Of a stretch of 64,000 nucleotides of DNA, positions 34,571 through 46,660 are shown one piece after another. The notes under the pieces are model-generated. The model made no database searches. It saw only the letters and a list, made by a program, of their open reading frames with translations, and had not been told where the DNA came from. The stretch lies in NCBI GenBank assembly GCA_911728435.2, contig OU452205.1, positions 11,848,260-11,912,259 of the forward strand. Reading direction: 5' to 3'. The DNA comes from Apoderus coryli (taxonomy: Eukaryota; Arthropoda; Insecta; Coleoptera; Attelabidae). The position numbers and the translations under genes are program-made. How positions within the stretch are numbered: position 1 is the stretch's first letter; each line of letters begins with the position of its first letter.

Positions 34571-35490
34571 TGGTGTCCCTCAAGGATCGGTTTTAGGGCC
34601 ATTGCTTTTCAATCTTTTTGTTAACGATATTGTATCTACCCTGAACTGTAAATGCCTGTTGTATGCTGATGACATGAAATTGTATTTAAATGTTACATCA
34701 GTATCGGATTGTCTTGTTTTGCAGCAGGATTTAATGAGTCTAAAGTCGTGGTGTAAAAATAATAATCTACACCTTAATATTGATAAATGCGTTGTCATGT
34801 AATTTTCAAAAAAAAAACCTTCCGATCTTATATGATTATAAACTGAACTCTTCTGTACTAAAGCGGTGCGATACTTACAAGGATCTGGGAGTGTGGTTTG
34901 ACTCGAAACTTTCCTTTAAAGTTCATTATGATTACATAGTGTCTAATTCTTTGAAGGCCTTAGGATTTGTTATATGTAACTCAAAGTGCTTCTCAAACAT
35001 AAAAACTGTTGTGACCCTCTATAACTCTTTTGTGCGAAGTCGCTTGGAATATTCGTCTGTTGTGTGGAACCCAAAGTATTCGGTTCATGCTGATAATATA
35101 GACAAGGTTCAGCGAAAATTTTATAAATATCTGTGGTATAAGCAAGATGGTTCATATCCAAGAATTGGATTTCCCAACGACGTTTTATTAAATAGGCATC
35201 ATGCTTTACCTCTTTCCAAGCGCCGTGATTATTTTTCTTTTATATTCATTTACAAATTAATTAATAATAAATTATATTGCTCTGAATTACTTAGTGATTT
35301 CAATTTTCACGTTCCGAACTTATCAACGCGTATGCGTCATGATCTGTTGTATTTGCCAACCGCTCGAACTAATGTTCTATTGAACTCACCAATGTATGTC
35401 ATGTGTTCGGTTTGCGCTTCTGTATGTGATACTATTGATATCTTCCATTGCACTATTAATCAAATTAAGGACTATTTTTTAAATTGTTAA
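34563..35490 (+). pseudogene. LINE reverse transcriptase C-terminal half, 5'-truncated
   Basis: This is a 5'-truncated Jockey/CR1-like LINE ORF2. It opens at TTTSGVPQGSVLGPLLFNLF (RT motif B), then LLYADDMKLY (motif C with the catalytic Asp pair) and LHLNIDKCVVM. A stop and a frameshift occur at 34799-34815 beside a long A run. The second frame then continues to 35490: YKDLGVWFDSKLSF, RSRLEYSSVVWNP, VQRKFYKYLWYK and a long C-terminal tail. A 3' untranslated part runs to about 35641 and ends in a TAAA repeat. One stop and one frameshift are the only breaks, so it is fairly young. Truncation at the 5' end is usual for LINE insertions. Confidence 0.85.
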
Positions 35491-35641
35491 TTAAATCGGA
35501 AATTTATTAGTTGAGTTATAATGTATGTAATGTATAATGTATGTAACTAATAATTTGTAGCATGTATTGTTAATTGATATTCCTGCTCAGTTAGTGGAGT
35601 ATTTCTCTGTACGAGCAGTGTATTCTTAAATAAATAAATAA

Positions 35642-38500
35642 ATAGTTTTATATCCTTGTTCTTGTGCAAAAAGTAAATAATATTTACAATCTTTTACACA
35701 TTTCTAATAAAATAAAATAGTATTCTAATTATGCTTATTACTCGTGTATTGATTTGGAAGAAAAATAGTTGGGAATAACATTTATTCCAAAAGAAAATAT
35801 ATCTACAGAGAACTCTTTGGCTTTAATTAGTTATTAGCAAAATATTTATACATTTTAGGGCTACTTGGCATCGGCCTAGATAAGCACATTTTATAATTTT
35901 GAGTTTGGTATTGGTTGTTATACGCTTTGTTATAGCTTAAATGACGTTAAAATAATATCATCTTTTTGAATTTGTCAAATGTCATGACTATCTTTTAATA
36001 AATACTTTGTGTTAAGTTACAAATTCTCATTCAGGCTTGTAGGGAATTCGAAAACCGGACACCCTGTTGATAATTTCAGCGTTTGAAAAGTAACAATAGA
36101 AATACAAAACGTCGCATTTTTGATGAAGTGAGAGTTTTTCTTAAACCTACTCCGATAACATATACTACATTATTTCATAAAAAAAAAAGACAAGATGTAA
36201 TGGCAAATATTGGTTTCAAAATTTTATTTTTGTAGCAAGAAATCTCACTTATATACCTATACATTTTCCAGAATATGGATGTGAGTGATTTGTAATATGA
36301 TTTCATAATTTCTAAGTGATAATGCTATTGGCGAAAATGAAATTTCCAAATAACACATATTTAAGCATGGCGTGTCAGATTTTCTTATTAGGGCGTTCCA
36401 CCAACAATAACAGATAGAAGAATGCCTTTCTATATTTCACTATTCGAAAGAGCGCAACGACAGAGGAAAGCAAGGGGGGGCAATTACGTAATGTGAACTA
36501 AAATGAGACAAAGATGGAAGAGATGTGAACGTTACATTAGCTTAATTGGACATTAGGCGAAATGAGTACCTACTTGCTATTAGCCTGCTGATGCCATATT
36601 ACAAATGAGTATTCATATATACAAGTTGTCCTATTTTTGGAGAGAATTAAGTGTAAACTTAATTTTAATATTATACAAAATAAAGTGAAAAATGAAGTAT
36701 GACGATTAGATTGTTACCATTTTGAAATTAGCGGGTGTTATATACATTCAGAAAGAATACTAATGTTATAGCTCAATCCGAATGAACCCCAATATGCTAT
36801 TCAAATCGTTACGGTTCGTTTCAAGTTTTACGAGCGGTTTCAAATAAAGAATAACAAACAAAGAATAGCAAACTTGAATAATAACAGAATCAAATTATTA
36901 TATGAAATAAACAAACAACTAAAATAAGCTTTATTAATCTGTATTGAAGTAATGCAAAATTACTTACCATTATAATCTTGGATCACTTTTATTTAAAAGA
37001 AAATATTTAATTGGTTGACCCTTTTGTCAATAATTTATCGAAAACTTTATTAGAAATGAAACACAAAGTTTGTGGGCTAAAACAACTAGTTTAATAATTA
37101 AAACTAATTAAAGAAAATGAATAACAACACGAAATAAATATGTATAAATAAAAGAAAGAGAATAAAACAATTAAGCGATAATGAAAATTTAGGAGAAATC
37201 TTAATCATTACTTGTACTACTAAAAAATAGAAAAATTAATATAATTCGAATAATTATATTAATTCCTGTATGAAACTTTAATATACTATTGAAAACGGAA
37301 TTTATTTCAATTACTAAAAGAAATAACTTTGAACTTTATATAAAAAAAAACTGATTAAACAAAAAGGCCTTCAATTAAAAGAATATCAAAACTTACGGAA
37401 CTTTATACAATTCACTACTTCAGAATAAAATGAAATGGACTCAATCTTTAAACAAAAACTAGAAAATAATTCTTAACTGAAAAATATACAAGTCCAAAAA
37501 CAAATTAAAACATTTAATTTAACTTTATACAATTTAGAAAACACGTCTTTACTCAATCAAGGCTAGAACGATTCTAATCTTAAAGTCCTTTTGCCTTACC
37601 AGAATTCCTCATAAAAATCCCATAGTAGGTAATACAGAATGAAATAGGCCAAATCAGAAAAAAAGACATTTACAATATACCCAAATACAGATACATCTAA
37701 GGGTGAGAACATTACAAAATAAGATACATTTTTATTTGTATGTCGACTTTAATAAAGATTCTTGATTTTGGAGTTCGCGACTGGACAAAAACCCATAATT
37801 TTTGATGCGCCCGTTATATATATTATTTTGATATGGGAAACCGTGACGCCTTCCAACTAGCTTGTGTATATAATAATAAATGTTCGGCCTTTAATTTACA
37901 TGAAGTTATATCGATAGTTGTGAGTGTTTAGATCACCGGGTATTTCCAACATGTCATTCTTCGAATAAGAAAAAAGGGTTGTTCTTTTAAGTACGTAACA
38001 ATTCCTTTAGGCAAGATAATATTTGTATTACTTGCAGATGTTGTAAAACCTATATCAATAGAAGATAAGATAAATAGAAAACAGACCCCTTAAATTTTAT
38101 GACTCAAAAGGGAGAGTTTAGAACATTTGTATACAATCTACTTAAATAATATTCCCAAACTAATATAAACTATAAAACTCAGACATAAACACAGGGTAGG
38201 ACAAAAGTAAATTCCATTGCCCGTCCGCCTTATTACAAGATCAAGAAGTCCATTTGGAGATTTGGATGAAATAGTTACTTATGTATCTAGTGCAGAAAGT
38301 AAGTGTTTATTGACGCTGAAAACTACCAGGAGGATAACATGTTAAGTCCTCTAAACACATTTTTGGCACCTGTTGCATACCATATTTTTTCTACGATAGG
38401 CGTTTCTCCAATAGTAAAAAAAACATGTATGTAACGTACACCTATAAAGAATTTAGAGTTGCATCCGGTATCCTATTGTGCTGTCATAGTAACTATATAG
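35642..38500. other. Long gene-free AT-rich stretch
   Basis: No gene is recognised. At 38192 cacagggtaggacaaaag resembles a transposon end without a partner. Confidence 0.4.
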
Positions 38501-39603
38501 CAAACTGTTCAAATACCAGTAAATAATCAGTGTCATCATATGTTTATTTGTGATAATCAGTTATACTTACAAGAAAATCCTATTTTAATAATAATAATAA
38601 TAAGAATAAAACGTAATTTATTGGTACAAAACCCCAAAAAGCCATTGACCGAAGTCCTTCATCCTATTTTAAAAATGTCTGATAGGGAGGAAAATTATAA
38701 AATATCTAGAACCCGAGTTACTTCTAAAGAAGCGACGCTAGATTTATTGCCAGAAAAATCAAAAAGCCAGTTATGTTTACAAAAAATAGAAATATGTAAA
38801 ATTCGTTAAATAAAATTTCAGAGAACATTTTACTTACTTATTTTTACGAGAAATAGAAGACTTAAAAACCTTTTTTATAGTTATATTAGTTTATCCAAAA
38901 TGATACACATTAACTAGGATTTAGAGACTGTAAATTTAAGTATAGTGTATTCTGGTTTGCTTGACAGTTAAATAAGTTTTTTTTTGGTTTATATATAAAT
39001 TAAAAATATGTGAATTTTTTTTAATTGTATATTTGCTAGTTAGATAATTATATTTTGCTTCCTCACTGTGTTTGTTGGTTGTAATAATTTTAGTAGTAAA
39101 AACATGAATGAATGAATATGCACGGAAAAAATGACAAATAAAGACAGTTTACTATGATTATTGATACCTACTGGAAGATTGTTGGAATATGAATGCATTT
39201 TTGTTTTAATTCTTTTAGCATTGACTAAAAATTTTACTGTGATTTGAAATATACAGACCACGATACCTCCTTGAAAAATTAAAAAGGAAGCGAAAGAATA
39301 TGTTTCACCTTAGTTTTAATACTAGGTGAGATATGTTGTACTTCTATATTATGTATTTTTATCTTATATAGGAATAACAACAATTTTACAGGCCTTGGAA
39401 AAGTTTAAGCTAATTAAACGAAACGTCGCGTCGGCTAAAATCTAGTGATATTTTAATATATGTCCTTTACCGAAATTTACAAACTAATCAGAGGTAAACA
39501 CATTTTATAAGCTGAAATCAGGGGATATCGTGGAAAAAGACACAAATAAAAAATATAGTACCTAAATAATAAAAAAATAATAAAAACACAGAGCACAAGT
39601 ATT

Positions 39604-39930
39604 TCAGTTTCTGGGAGAAGCTGAAGAAGAAATATGTGTTCATGAAAGTTGTAACAATTGTTGTGATTGTCGTCGAGACGAATTAGTAAAACTGGTTGTT
39701 CATTGCGTTGAGATGCGAAAATTTAGTAATTAAAATTTCATATGCAAAAAATAAAAAGAAACGCTGTTTTGTTGTTTCGAATGGAAATTGAGGCAAAGTT
39801 AAGATGTATGAATCTTCGTCCAACAAATCTTTCTCATAACCGCGTCTTTGTTAATTATCGAAATCACAACTATCCAGGTCAAGTTGTCGAAATAAATAAT
39901 ACTTATGGAAAAATAGTCTCGCGATAGCAA
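39604..39930 (+). pseudogene. Unknown Cys-rich and PGQV-motif reading frames
   Basis: One frame at 39604-39734 reads EEEICVHESCNNCCDCRRDE, a tight cysteine cluster, then stops. Another at 39742-39927 reads VFVNYRNHNYPGQVVEINNT, resembling small barrel-like C-terminal motifs seen in some transposon-encoded proteins. I cannot name a family. They may be two pieces of one decayed mobile-element gene upstream of the Penelope-like fragment. Confidence 0.25.
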
Positions 39931-40229
39931 CTTGCCTGCAGCTGGAAAGTCAGTCAGGTCATACACTAAATTAAGACGAAAATCTGGGGGCCTGCACACA
40001 GCATCTAAGCTAATTTTTGCATTTTTAATATTTAAAACCACACAGAGTTGCTCGAGTTTTACAATGGAATCCCTTACAGTGGGACAGTATATATAGATAT
40101 ATTAATAAGTTGAGTGGCAGTCTTTGCTGACTAGTTAATAGATAACGGTATTTCTTTTCCAAATATAAAATTTATAACTTCAAAAATAACTAAAATTGTA
40201 AAAATAAAAATTATAAAATCTTCCAAATT

Positions 40230-40620
40230 TAAAAATTGTTAGCAAGTCGTCAAAAACGATTAACAATTTATATACAAAAACTAAAGATCAAGACTCAATT
40301 TTAAAAAAAATCTAGTGTAATTTATAATATACCATGTTCAGACTGTAACCAAGTATATATAGGACAAACTTCCCGAGTTTTTAAATATATAATTACCCCA
40401 AAAGTGATATTCGACTTAACAAAAAAACTTGTGCATTGGCTGAACATTGTATTAATACAAATCATTTTCCTAACTTAAATAACGTAAAAATTCTTGCCTG
40501 TGAACAAAATCAACATAAAAGACTTTTAATTGAAATATTTGAAACGTATAAAACCGAAAATACGTTGAACAAAAAGAAAGACTCTAATGAAATCAGTAAT
40601 ATATTTATTTACTATTAATA
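40230..40620 (+). pseudogene. Penelope-like element GIY-YIG endonuclease
   Basis: The frame reads KIVSKSSKTINNLYTKTKDQ, then across a one-base shift SSVIYNIPCSDCNQVYIGQT. This is the Cys-containing linker plus the VYIGQT strand of the GIY-YIG nuclease fold. After another shift it continues SDIRLNKKTCALAEHCINTN (the AEH block) and KRLLIEIFETYK (with the conserved Glu), ending at 40620. The combination is typical of the C-terminal endonuclease of Penelope-like retroelements, which nicks target DNA for reverse transcription. The reverse transcriptase that should precede it is not recognised. A hammerhead-like motif 340 bp downstream fits the element's terminal region. Confidence 0.75.
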
Positions 40621-40959
40621 ATAACACCCATAATAACAGTAATATCTCTTTTGAATGTACTTTCTAACCTAAATAAAAAAACTTGACATTTCACTTAAAA
40701 AACAACATACCACAAATAAAGTAAACAAAATATTTTTGAATAAACATGTCAGTGTCAATAGAATATAGAAAAAAATTCAGATACTTTAAAAATGTTAAAT
40801 TTTAATCTTTATTTTACGAAGTTAATAAAAAAGTTTTTATTTATGTTCTTTAATATAAAATTTTTATTATTTTTAACAATGTAAAACTTGCTCGTATACT
40901 AAGGTAAACATATTTTTAAATTTTATATACATTTATACTTAGCTTCCTCTTATATTTGT

Positions 40960-41000
40960 AGCCCCGAAGAAGATATAAAAATATATCGAAAGCTTGGCAT
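40960..41000 (+). ncRNA. Degenerate hammerhead-like motif after the GIY-YIG gene
   Basis: The sequence cccgaagaagatata, an A4 loop, tatatc and then gaaagcttgg forms a perfect 6-bp stem (GATATA/TATATC) directly before GAAA. The first core segment is CCGAAGA and not the consensus CUGANGA, so the ribozyme would be inactive as read. Its position after the Penelope-like endonuclease, in the same orientation, supports its identity as that element's terminus. Confidence 0.35.
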
Positions 41001-41346
41001 AACGTAAAATAGTTTTATTCAAAAAGATTTGCTGATCAACCCAAGATACTCGTATATTAATACATATATAAATCGTAGTGTAGGTTAGTAAATGAGCGGA
41101 CTTATTATATAACTCAATGTCAACTCACGTCAAACAAAAATTTTCTCTATGCGACTCTAAATACATTCAATTTTAAAATTTTTAATGAAATGGCAATCCA
41201 TTATAAAAGGCGTAAGTATTCTAAGAAAAGAACATCAACAAAGTAGTACGATGTGGAGGAAAGGTGATATCATCCCTCGGAACCTCAAGCCCAGATTATG
41301 GACATCCGATCGACACTTAATTTTTCTAAATAAATATGTAGGCGAT

Positions 41347-41830
41347 TTATGCACGATAATTAAGTGAAAAAGAGGGTAGCCTCCGTCTATGTTTCATGTT
41401 AAGCCACATAGCGTCAGTCAACTTACAACGTACCGGTTCGTATTTGCTGATGCCAAAGATATACCTCAGACAAGCCTTCTGCATTCTTTGGAGTCCTCCT
41501 CTGTCTGCTCTCGAAAAACAGGGATCGTACAAGACATCAGAATGATTAAAGTGCGACAACACTAAGCCAAATGTGTCGGAGTGAATACAGCATTTTTAAC
41601 TTATAATAGCCTGTCTGAACCATTTTACAGACATGATTTGAAAATCTCAGATGAATCTCCACATATACTCCAAGATTCTGAGCAACAGCAACAGATCCAA
41701 TCTGTTGATTATTTATGTTAATGTTAAGATTGCGTTCTGCATATTCCCTAAACCTTCCGAAAAACATGACGCATCATTTTATCCAGAATCTATAAGTTCA
41801 GTTGCTTGTGGAATCTTTCTGTCTAAAATA
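41347..41830 (-). pseudogene. LINE reverse transcriptase C-terminal fragment
   Basis: Minus-strand frames read MFFGRFREYAERNLNININ, VAVAQNLGVYVEIHLRFSNH (the NLGVxxD...LRFxxH block), YYKLKMLYSLRHI, then after a shift LSHFNHSDVLYDPCFS and LQRMQKACLRYIFGI. This is the RT thumb and C-terminal region of a Jockey/CR1-like LINE. It is of a different lineage from the 34563 copy, since the blocks differ. No YADD motif or 3' tail is recognised, and a frameshift lies near 41555. It ends only about 60 bp from the candidate host exon. Confidence 0.7.
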
Positions 41831-41891
41831 TTTAACTTAATTTAGTTCATATATTTACTTGTCACTTCAATGTATAAACTTTCTGTTTCAG

Positions 41892-42061
41892 ATGGACGCG
41901 GAGATAGCAACAATCACCAATCACCATCGACTAGATCATTGTTGCATCCGCCTCCATATGCATACGATTCCAATTTCCTCACAAGGGCGATGGTGATTCA
42001 CACAAGGTATCTACAAGAACAACGAACCTATCATCGTTTGTACAGTGATAATAGAGAGTGA
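41892..42061 (+). CDS. Candidate terminal coding exon of a host gene
   Basis: A good splice acceptor (tttctgtttcag, ending 41891) opens a frame with mixed, non-AT-biased codons: GRGDSNNHQSPSTRSLLHPP, then PYAYDSNFLTRAMVIHTRYL and a short polar end, stopping at TGA (42059-42061). A polyA signal follows 7 bp later. I do not recognise the protein. The GRGDS stretch matches the integrin-binding motif, but that can be chance. Codon use, acceptor and polyA signal together suggest a real last exon, in which case parts of this window may be introns of a long gene. Upstream exons are not identified. Confidence 0.45.
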
Positions 42062-42067
42062 TAAGTC

Positions 42068-42073
42068 AATAAA
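42068..42073 (+). terminator. Polyadenylation signal AATAAA
   Basis: AATAAA lies 7 bp after the stop codon of the candidate terminal exon. This would be an unusually short 3' untranslated region unless a later site is used. Confidence 0.35.
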
Positions 42074-42643
42074 AATTGTAAATACCGCGTTTCTTTTTGG
42101 GTTTTGTACAAATATAACTTTTGTTGTGTAAAAATTAGTATATGGAAGGGAATCAATCAAATAGCTGTTATATTTCTCTTTATTAAACACACCACCGATA
42201 GCGCAATATTGTTCCTTATAGTCCAAGGTTAGGAAATGGAAATGGTAATACAAATAATTTGTGAACCTTTTACGAAAACAATTATTTTTCTTTTCACTTA
42301 AACCTGCTTTCTTTTCACCTCTATGGTTCATAACTTAACCGGTAACGTGGCACATAGGCATGTCTATCGGAATTTAAAATAATTAACAATAAACTTTTTC
42401 GTTGATATTGAAAGGCAGGTTTTAAAATTTCACCAAGACACAGGTTTAAATCTCGATGCGTGTTTCTTTAACACTGTTAGCATGCTGAGGAGATAATTAA
42501 CAGGAACTGAGGATGCTGACAGTGTCCCGTATCGAGGTTTAAAAATTATTTTGGGGAAGTGTATCAATTTTATTATAGATACCTACGTATTATATTATAT
42601 TATGGTTCTATTCATAGAATATATCAAACTTTTCTGAATAACA

Positions 42644-44763
42644 CAGGGTGACATAGAAAAAAGTACATTGCATAGTGCACGCACTAAAATAGGAAAAAAA
42701 GTTCCCATGAACACGGGTCCGCAAGGCCTTCGGTTAAAAGATACGGGGTTGAACTTTAATTTTCTTTTTGGGTTTTTTTGAATATCTTTAACCAGAGACG
42801 CAAGAAATAGATAAAATGGGTTCTTTATCATTCTAAATTCAAATATGATCTTAGTTTTGTGATTACTGATAGAGGGCGGTACATACAGGGTTCCATCCCT
42901 ATTGAATCGGTCGTAACTTTTTTGCTATACACTGTATGTCATGTTCGATTGAAAAAAATGGTTACTCCTTCTTTTATACGTAAGAAAGGTATACCTTGTC
43001 GAAGTCGCTAGAAGCAATGGTTCCAGTACAAATGCATCTAAAAGCCGACAATGCACGCAAATTATTCAAAAAAAGTAAAGTAACCTTTGCAAAAACAATG
43101 ATAAATAAACATTAAATCAAACTAATGTAATAGTTGTTAGAGGTATTTTGTGTTCTTGATTAAGGTTTTAATTATTGGTTTTCTCACTAATTATTCAAAA
43201 ATGATTCACTACACTTTTGAAAAATACAGGGACATGATTATGTGTTACGGCGAAGCTAGATCAAATTCTTACGAAGCTTAACGTATCTATCGAGAAAGAT
43301 ATCTTTTAAGACAAGTTCCTAATGTTCGAACATTTATTGATGTACATAGGCGTTTGGGAGAAGATGGCTGTTTTAGAAAACCAAAATTGAAAAGTGGGGT
43401 TTCCAGAACGCGTCGCACTTTGTGAAACGAATAAACTGTGTTACGAATGGTAGAAAATAATCTGAGAACAAGCATCAGAAACCAAAACCTTAACGGTGAA
43501 TCAGTTAGACAAATTTTCAAAGAACAACTCCTTCGCCCATATCACTTCCAAAAAATTCATTTACTATTGAAACATGACTTTTTTCCTCGTGTATAATTTT
43601 GCGAATGGTTGCAAAATTAAAGACAAAACATTATTTCATCAATTTTGTTTACTGACGAAGCTGGTTTTAGTCGTGATGGTATTCTGAACCTACATAACAT
43701 GCATCATTGAAGTGATGAAAATCCTCAGCAAACTGTAATTCGAAGACACCAATATGGGTTTTCTATTAATGTGTGGACAGGTATAATCGACAATTACTTA
43801 ATTGGCCCATTTCGATTGCCCAATCGATTGACAGGTGTACTGTATCGAAATTTCTTGGAGAATGATTTAAACACATTATTAGAGAATGTCCCATTGGCCA
43901 TTATTGGACGAATGTATTACATGCATGATGGGGCGCCAGCTCACTTTTCTCGAGTGGCAAGGGAATATTTGGACAGGAGATTTGGAAATACGTGGGTTGG
44001 TCGAGGGTGCCTGTACCCTGGCCAGCTCGTAGTCCCGACCTTAATCCCTTCGATTTTTCATGTTGGAGATTTATGAAAAATGAAGTTTATGCTGTAGAAA
44101 TACATAAGGAAGAACAATTATGGATAAGAATTATGGAATCGGCAGATAGATATCGTAATAACCCTGGAATATTTCAAAGATGCCGTCAATCATTAAGAAG
44201 GAGAATGGAAAAATATATTGAAGTACAAGGGCAACAATTTGAACATCTTCTAAAAACTTAATGTTTTGTTTTAATTAATCATATTTTTCATCATGCCATT
44301 AAAATGTAATTGTTGAAGTATTTATCTTTTGTTTTTGCAAAGGTTACTTTGGCGCTTTTTGAATAATTTGCGGGCATTGTCGGCTTTTAGATGCATTTGT
44401 ACTGGAACCATTGCTTCTAGCGACTTGGACAAGGTATACCTCTCTTAAGTATAAAAAAAGGGATAACAAATTTTTTCAGTCGAAACTGGAACCCTGTATG
44501 TAGCGCCCTCTATCAGTAATCACCAAACTAAGATCATATTTGAATTTAGCATGCTAAAAACCCCCTGTATACTACATTTTATCCATTTCTTGCGTCTCTG
44601 GCTAAAGATATTCAAAAAAAAAAACAAAAAAAAATTAAAATTCAACACCCCGAAACTTTTAACCGAAGGCCTTGCGGACCCGTGTTCATAGGAACTTTTT
44701 TTCTTATTTTAGTGTCGTCTATTGTGTGCCACTATGCAATGTACTATTTTCTATGTCACCCTG
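42644..44763. mobile_element. Mariner-like transposon with ~440-bp inverted repeats
   Basis: A 2.1-kb element. The left end CAGGGTGACATAGAAAA is mirrored by the end at 44763, followed there by TA (the left flank reads CA). Arms of about 453 bp (42644-43096) and 433 bp (44331-44763) share long blocks such as acgggtccgcaaggccttcg, agagacgcaagaaat and tgcatttgtactggaaccat in inverted order, with small indels. The transposase pseudogene fills the middle on the plus strand. Arms this long are unusual for mariner relatives, which usually have about 30-bp ends, although long arms are known in some families. Confidence 0.85.
43201..44261 (+). pseudogene. Mariner-like transposase with six stops and a frameshift
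   Basis: From the ATG at 43201 one frame carries the whole protein: N-terminal YRDMIMCYGEARSNSYEA (helix-turn-helix, DUF4817-like), RPYHFQKIHLL, FTDEAGFS (first catalytic Asp), VWTGIIDNYLIGPF, MHDGAPAHFS (second Asp) and WVGRG. A frameshift near 44010 moves the rest to another frame: PVPWPARSPDLNPFDF (third Asp), then a helical C-terminus to FEHLLKT and the stop. Six in-frame stops lie between 43279 and 43710. The triad spacing matches the 8806-9657 protein, so both belong to one broad family, but they differ in sequence. All catalytic residues survive in the decayed text. Confidence 0.85.
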
Positions 44764-44769
44764 TATATC

Positions 44770-45235
44770 TGGGAGTTGTTGGGAAATGAAACTGTAAGCT
44801 GTATTTGCTCTCAAACACCAATAACTGATTGCTGCAGAAAAAGCTCGATAGTTGTGCGACTTCAGTTTAATGCGTTCTGAGGTCTAACTTGGGGAATTCA
44901 TAACACTTAACTGGACGAGTAGTACAATTTCGTATTCTTGTTTTCAGACCTGAATACATTCCTCTATTTAATTCTAAACATTTACAAATTTGCACATTCC
45001 AGTGTGGCCACTGCTGACGGTGCTTTTGGTATAATGGCTGATAGATTATGTTGAATTTATGTTCATGGAGATTCGACTTTTATTCCTATTACATATAATT
45101 TACTCCACTCCGGAATAAAGGGCTACTTCTCTAAAATAAAATCAATTAAATTCCAATCCACTATTGTAATAGAAAACTGTAAATTTGTCAGTATTTTGAA
45201 AACTATTTATTTTTGGAATCATCATCAGCATTCAC
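44770..45235. other. Gene-free stretch
   Basis: No gene or repeat is recognised between the mariner element and the RTE fragment. Confidence 0.35.
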
Positions 45236-45239
45236 TCGC

Positions 45240-46355
45240 TAAGGAGTATGAATTACTCCAACTCAGGGATTTCTGTTGCGAGCCCTGAGATGGCTCAACA
45301 GACGAATCCTCGAGCCACCATCTCGGTCGGTCGCTCGCGATCTGCTAGTTGTTCTTCACTTCTCAGCCATACTTCTTCAAGTTGGTCTTCAGAACATCCT
45401 TGTATCTCTTTTGCTGCTCTCCTTGGTTTCAAGTGCCAACCTTAAGCTGTGAACAAAGGATTCTCTTTGGAAGGCATTCCGTTGGCATGCATATTACGTG
45501 GTCAGTCCATTGCAGCTGGCTTTAACTACCACCAGAACACTGATGTTTAATTCCAAGAATTCTCTTAAGACATCGTTCATGGTACTTTTCTAGGGTTTTT
45601 AATATGATAAGTGGTCTAAGACTCACAGCTATACGTAAGGGTAGGAACTGCAATAGAATACGAGAGCCATTCGTCGTTTGCAGAGGGTTAAAACTCTGTG
45701 CAGAGGGGCGGTAAATGGTCTGAGTGGCATAGAAGAAAGCTCTGGTGCTGTTGATGTGGGCTAGTAGTAGTGCATTTCAATCGCTTTAGCGGTTCACCAC
45801 TGATTTTTCAGATATCGAATTGTTCGTTGTCCTTTAGAGTTCGCTATTTGGAAAAACGATTGGTTGATGTTGAGTTGCGGTCATTTTGTGAGGTTATTAT
45901 ATGCTTTACGCTTAGTGTCTATTAGTCTCTGTATCTCTTCATCATTTTCGACGAACCAAACCTGATGCTTTTGTCGCACATGGTGTTCTTCAATATCATC
46001 CGGATATTCTTCCGAGAGCTTGTCCTGCAGCTGTTGTTGGAAACACAGGTTCGCTCGGTTGTCCTTTGGGTATTCGATGTTAAGCTTTCGCTTTAGTTGC
46101 CTTCCCTTTTGTGGTCGTTTTGCAGGTAGACGTAGGGCCAAAATGGATCAGGCAAGTCGGTGATCAGTCCAGCCATCATCAGCACTCGTTAAAACTTTGG
46201 TATTCTTCACTTCATGTCGGTCACGACCGTGAACAATTACGTCGGTCGTATGCCAGTGCTTACACCTTGGATATTGCGATATCGTCTTAAACTTGCCTTT
46301 TTGTCTAAAAAGTGTATTTGTAATAACAAGATCTTGTTCTGCTCATTTTTTGGAA
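45240..46355 (-). pseudogene. RTE-type LINE, endonuclease end and C-terminus, RT deleted
   Basis: Minus strand. Around 46340-46150 it reads AEQDLVITNTLFRQKGKFKT, KHWHTTDVIVHGRDRHEVKN and DDGWTDHRLA, the end of an RTE/BovB-like endonuclease (the DHR motif is catalytic). Then comes ALRLPAKRPQKGRQLKRKLN and a helical linker to RLIDTKRKAYNNL at about 45881. The reverse transcriptase is absent. About 100-200 bp on, the C-terminal block appears: RPSLYGSESWTTYH-like sequence, LEKYHERCL, then RYKDVLKTNLKKYG and SDRPRWW near 45300. These proteins are often annotated in insects as craniofacial-development-protein-2-like. Several stops and shifts and the internal deletion make it dead. Confidence 0.75.
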
Positions 46356-46660
46356 ACCAAATTAATTGGAAAATTCCTCACCTTGGATTTATTAAGCCAG
46401 AATTTAAGTGTCTATGTATTATAACAAACAATTTTACTTAAATCAGTGTGAAGATAAATTCAAACACAAATATTATTCATTATTTTATGTAAATAAAGTA
46501 TAAATATATGTTAAGAGATTATTTTTGATGTTTTATTTTATGATCCCTGTACATTCGTATATATTCTGTAATTATCTAAAATATTTTTGTAAACTCAAAT
46601 AGTCTGTAAACAATAGGAGGACTAATAAGATATTTGTTCGATATTTAATTATCCTGCATA
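46356..46660. other. Gene-free stretch
   Basis: AT-rich, no recognised feature. Confidence 0.35.

Larger units (their letters stand above)
34246..36060. mobile_element. Possible mariner remnant hosting a LINE insertion
   Basis: The left end reads acaaggtgtccagaaaggg and the complement of 36043-36060 reads caacagggtgtccggttt, so a short CARGGTGTCCRG terminal pair may frame the region. Transposase N-terminal sequence lies just inside the left end, and a LINE fragment then occupies 34563 to about 35640. No C-terminal transposase sequence is visible to the right, so the frame is uncertain. Confidence 0.35.

Noticed and set aside
38540..38809. 89-codon frame
   Set aside because: It begins in an AAT microsatellite and shows no recognisable family; Lys/Glu-rich text alone is not evidence.
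41892..41915. GRGDS as a functional integrin-binding site
   Set aside because: Five residues occur by chance and the protein and its location are unknown.
45215..45245. Further hammerhead-like CTGATGA on the minus strand
   Set aside because: No GAAA core follows; it is probably part of the RTE 3' region.
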